A DNA stretch of 6,474 nt from Clostridia bacterium (GTDB lineage: Bacteria > Bacillota > Clostridia > RUG12999): assembly GCA_017502065.1 (NCBI GenBank), contig JAFVVU010000104.1, forward strand, positions 1 to 6,474, given 5' to 3'. Positions within the stretch are counted from its first letter, which is position 1; each line of letters begins with the position of its first letter. Positions 5,798-6,474 of the stretch are shown here, piece after piece. Made by a program: the position numbers and the translations under genes. The notes beneath the pieces are model-generated. The model saw nothing but the letters and a program-made list of their open reading frames with translations, ran no database searches and was not told the origin of the DNA.

Positions 5798-6474
5798 ATG
5801 GCAGAACTTACAGCACAAATGGTAAAAAATTATGCAAAAAGTATAGGCGCTGATCTTTGCGGTATAGCATCAATGGACAGATTTGAGGGTGCACCAAAAC
5901 AGCAGGATCCACGTTATATTATGCCACGTGCAAAGGCGTGTATCGTTATGGCGTTTCGTATTCCGCGTGGATATTTCCGCGGTATTGAGGAAGGTACATT
6001 TTTTGGAGCATATAATGGTTTGGGATATGGCAATATAAATCAGGTGGTATCTCCGTTAGCTTTACGAGAACTGTGTTGCTATATCGAAGATTACGGTTAT
6101 GAAGCGGCACCTTGCCCCAATATCTTTAATGGTTGCAGCGTGCGTTTTGATACGCAGAAACATGATCCTAATTTATCCTTACCGGTCAGAGAAGGATTGC
6201 CCAATCCTGATATTCTGGTAGATTACCGTGTAGCTGCATATGCAGCAGGATTAGGTGAATTCGGATACTCAAAAGTTTTTTTAACACCGGAATTTGGTCC
6301 TTTCCAGAGATTTGTTCTTCTTCTGACTGATGCTCCACTTGAGGCAGACCCCATTTATGAAGGGAAATTATGTGACCGCTGTATGCGATGCGCACGTGCT
6401 TGTTCAGGTAATGCTATTTCAATGACTGAAACCGAAACCATCACCATTGCGGGACACAAAGTTGAATTTGGAAA
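5798..6474 (+). CDS. QueG-like (COG1600-type) 4Fe-4S protein, 5' part; continues beyond right edge
   Basis: The frame is open from ATG 5798 to the window end (225 codons, no stop), and AAGGAG lies 7 nt upstream. The N-terminal part (YAKSIGADLCGIASMDRF, then MPRAKACIVMAFRIPRG) resembles epoxyqueuosine reductase and related reductive-dehalogenase-like proteins. Near residues 155-190 comes AGLGEFGYSKVFLTPEFGPF and LLTDAPLEADP, then a ferredoxin-type cluster C-x2-C-x2-C-x3-C at Cys192, 195, 198 and 202 (LCDRCMRCARACS). A second cluster, usual in this family, would fall outside the window. It is probably not the tRNA-modifying QueG itself. The central GxGWxGKN-type stretch of QueG reads GLGEFGYSK here, and the ACP after the last cysteine is ACS. 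Relatives are often labelled only as Fe-S binding proteins, so substrate and cofactor (a corrinoid is possible) are unknown. Its codon choice looks more mixed (more CGT/CGC, TTA, TTG, TGC) than the transporter operon. Confidence 0.82.
   Translation, partial: MAELTAQMVKNYAKSIGADLCGIASMDRFEGAPKQQDPRYIMPRAKACIVMAFRIPRGYFRGIEEGTFFGAYNGLGYGNINQVVSPLALRELCCYIEDYGYEAAPCPNIFNGCSVRFDTQKHDPNLSLPVREGLPNPDILVDYRVAAYAAGLGEFGYSKVFLTPEFGPFQRFVLLLTDAPLEADPIYEGKLCDRCMRCARACSGNAISMTETETITIAGHKVEFG

Noticed and set aside
5608..5853. Short plus-strand frames spanning the regulator start and the intergenic region.
   Set aside because: They overlap the regulator coding sequence, the promoter and the start of the iron-sulfur gene, and have no ribosome site or recognisable product.

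Overview
The window is AT-rich, with A/T-ending codons (AAA, GAA, ACA, GCA, CTT), strong AGGAG-type ribosome sites and a short lysine-headed lipoprotein signal. This points to a low-GC Gram-positive, most likely an anaerobic Clostridia member (Oscillospirales/Ruminococcus-like). That placement is an inference from style and gene content; no rRNA or other marker is present.

Layout: (1) 1-417, minus strand: 5' part of an MgtC/SapB-family membrane protein gene running off the left edge. (2) 418-613: divergent intergenic region with two back-to-back promoters of almost the same design (TTGATT, 17 bp, TGG-TATAAT/TATATT), plus a 16-bp palindrome at the predicted start of the rightward transcript. 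(3) 614-4780, plus strand: a compact four-gene operon. It encodes a solute-binding lipoprotein, a permease with an extra N-terminal extracytoplasmic domain, a GlnQ-type ATPase and a 6-phosphofructokinase whose active-site residues are of the pyrophosphate-dependent type. A strong hairpin with a U-rich tail sits between the binding-protein and permease genes. The permease and ATPase genes overlap by 11 bp, and the kinase starts 12 bp after the ATPase. (4) 4790-4819: a bidirectional terminator shared with the convergent gene. (5) 4857-5663, minus strand: an AraC-family regulator with an N-terminal cupin-like sensor. (6) 5664-5797: a divergent intergenic region with an extended -10 promoter lacking a good -35 and an imperfect direct repeat. 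(7) 5798 to the right edge, plus strand: 5' part of a QueG-like (COG1600-type) iron-sulfur protein gene.

Working together: the first three operon genes make a complete polar amino-acid importer (lipoprotein receptor, homodimeric permease, homodimeric ATPase). The hairpin probably lets the binding protein be made in excess over the membrane parts. The phosphofructokinase appears to be co-transcribed and ties a glycolytic enzyme to amino-acid uptake. The AraC regulator and the iron-sulfur protein form a separate divergent pair, and the regulator may activate its neighbour. No tRNA, rRNA, CRISPR, insertion sequence or phage feature was seen, and no gene-free stretch exceeds 200 bp. Nothing here is clearly a new system; the most unusual items are the permease N-terminal domain and the kinase linkage.
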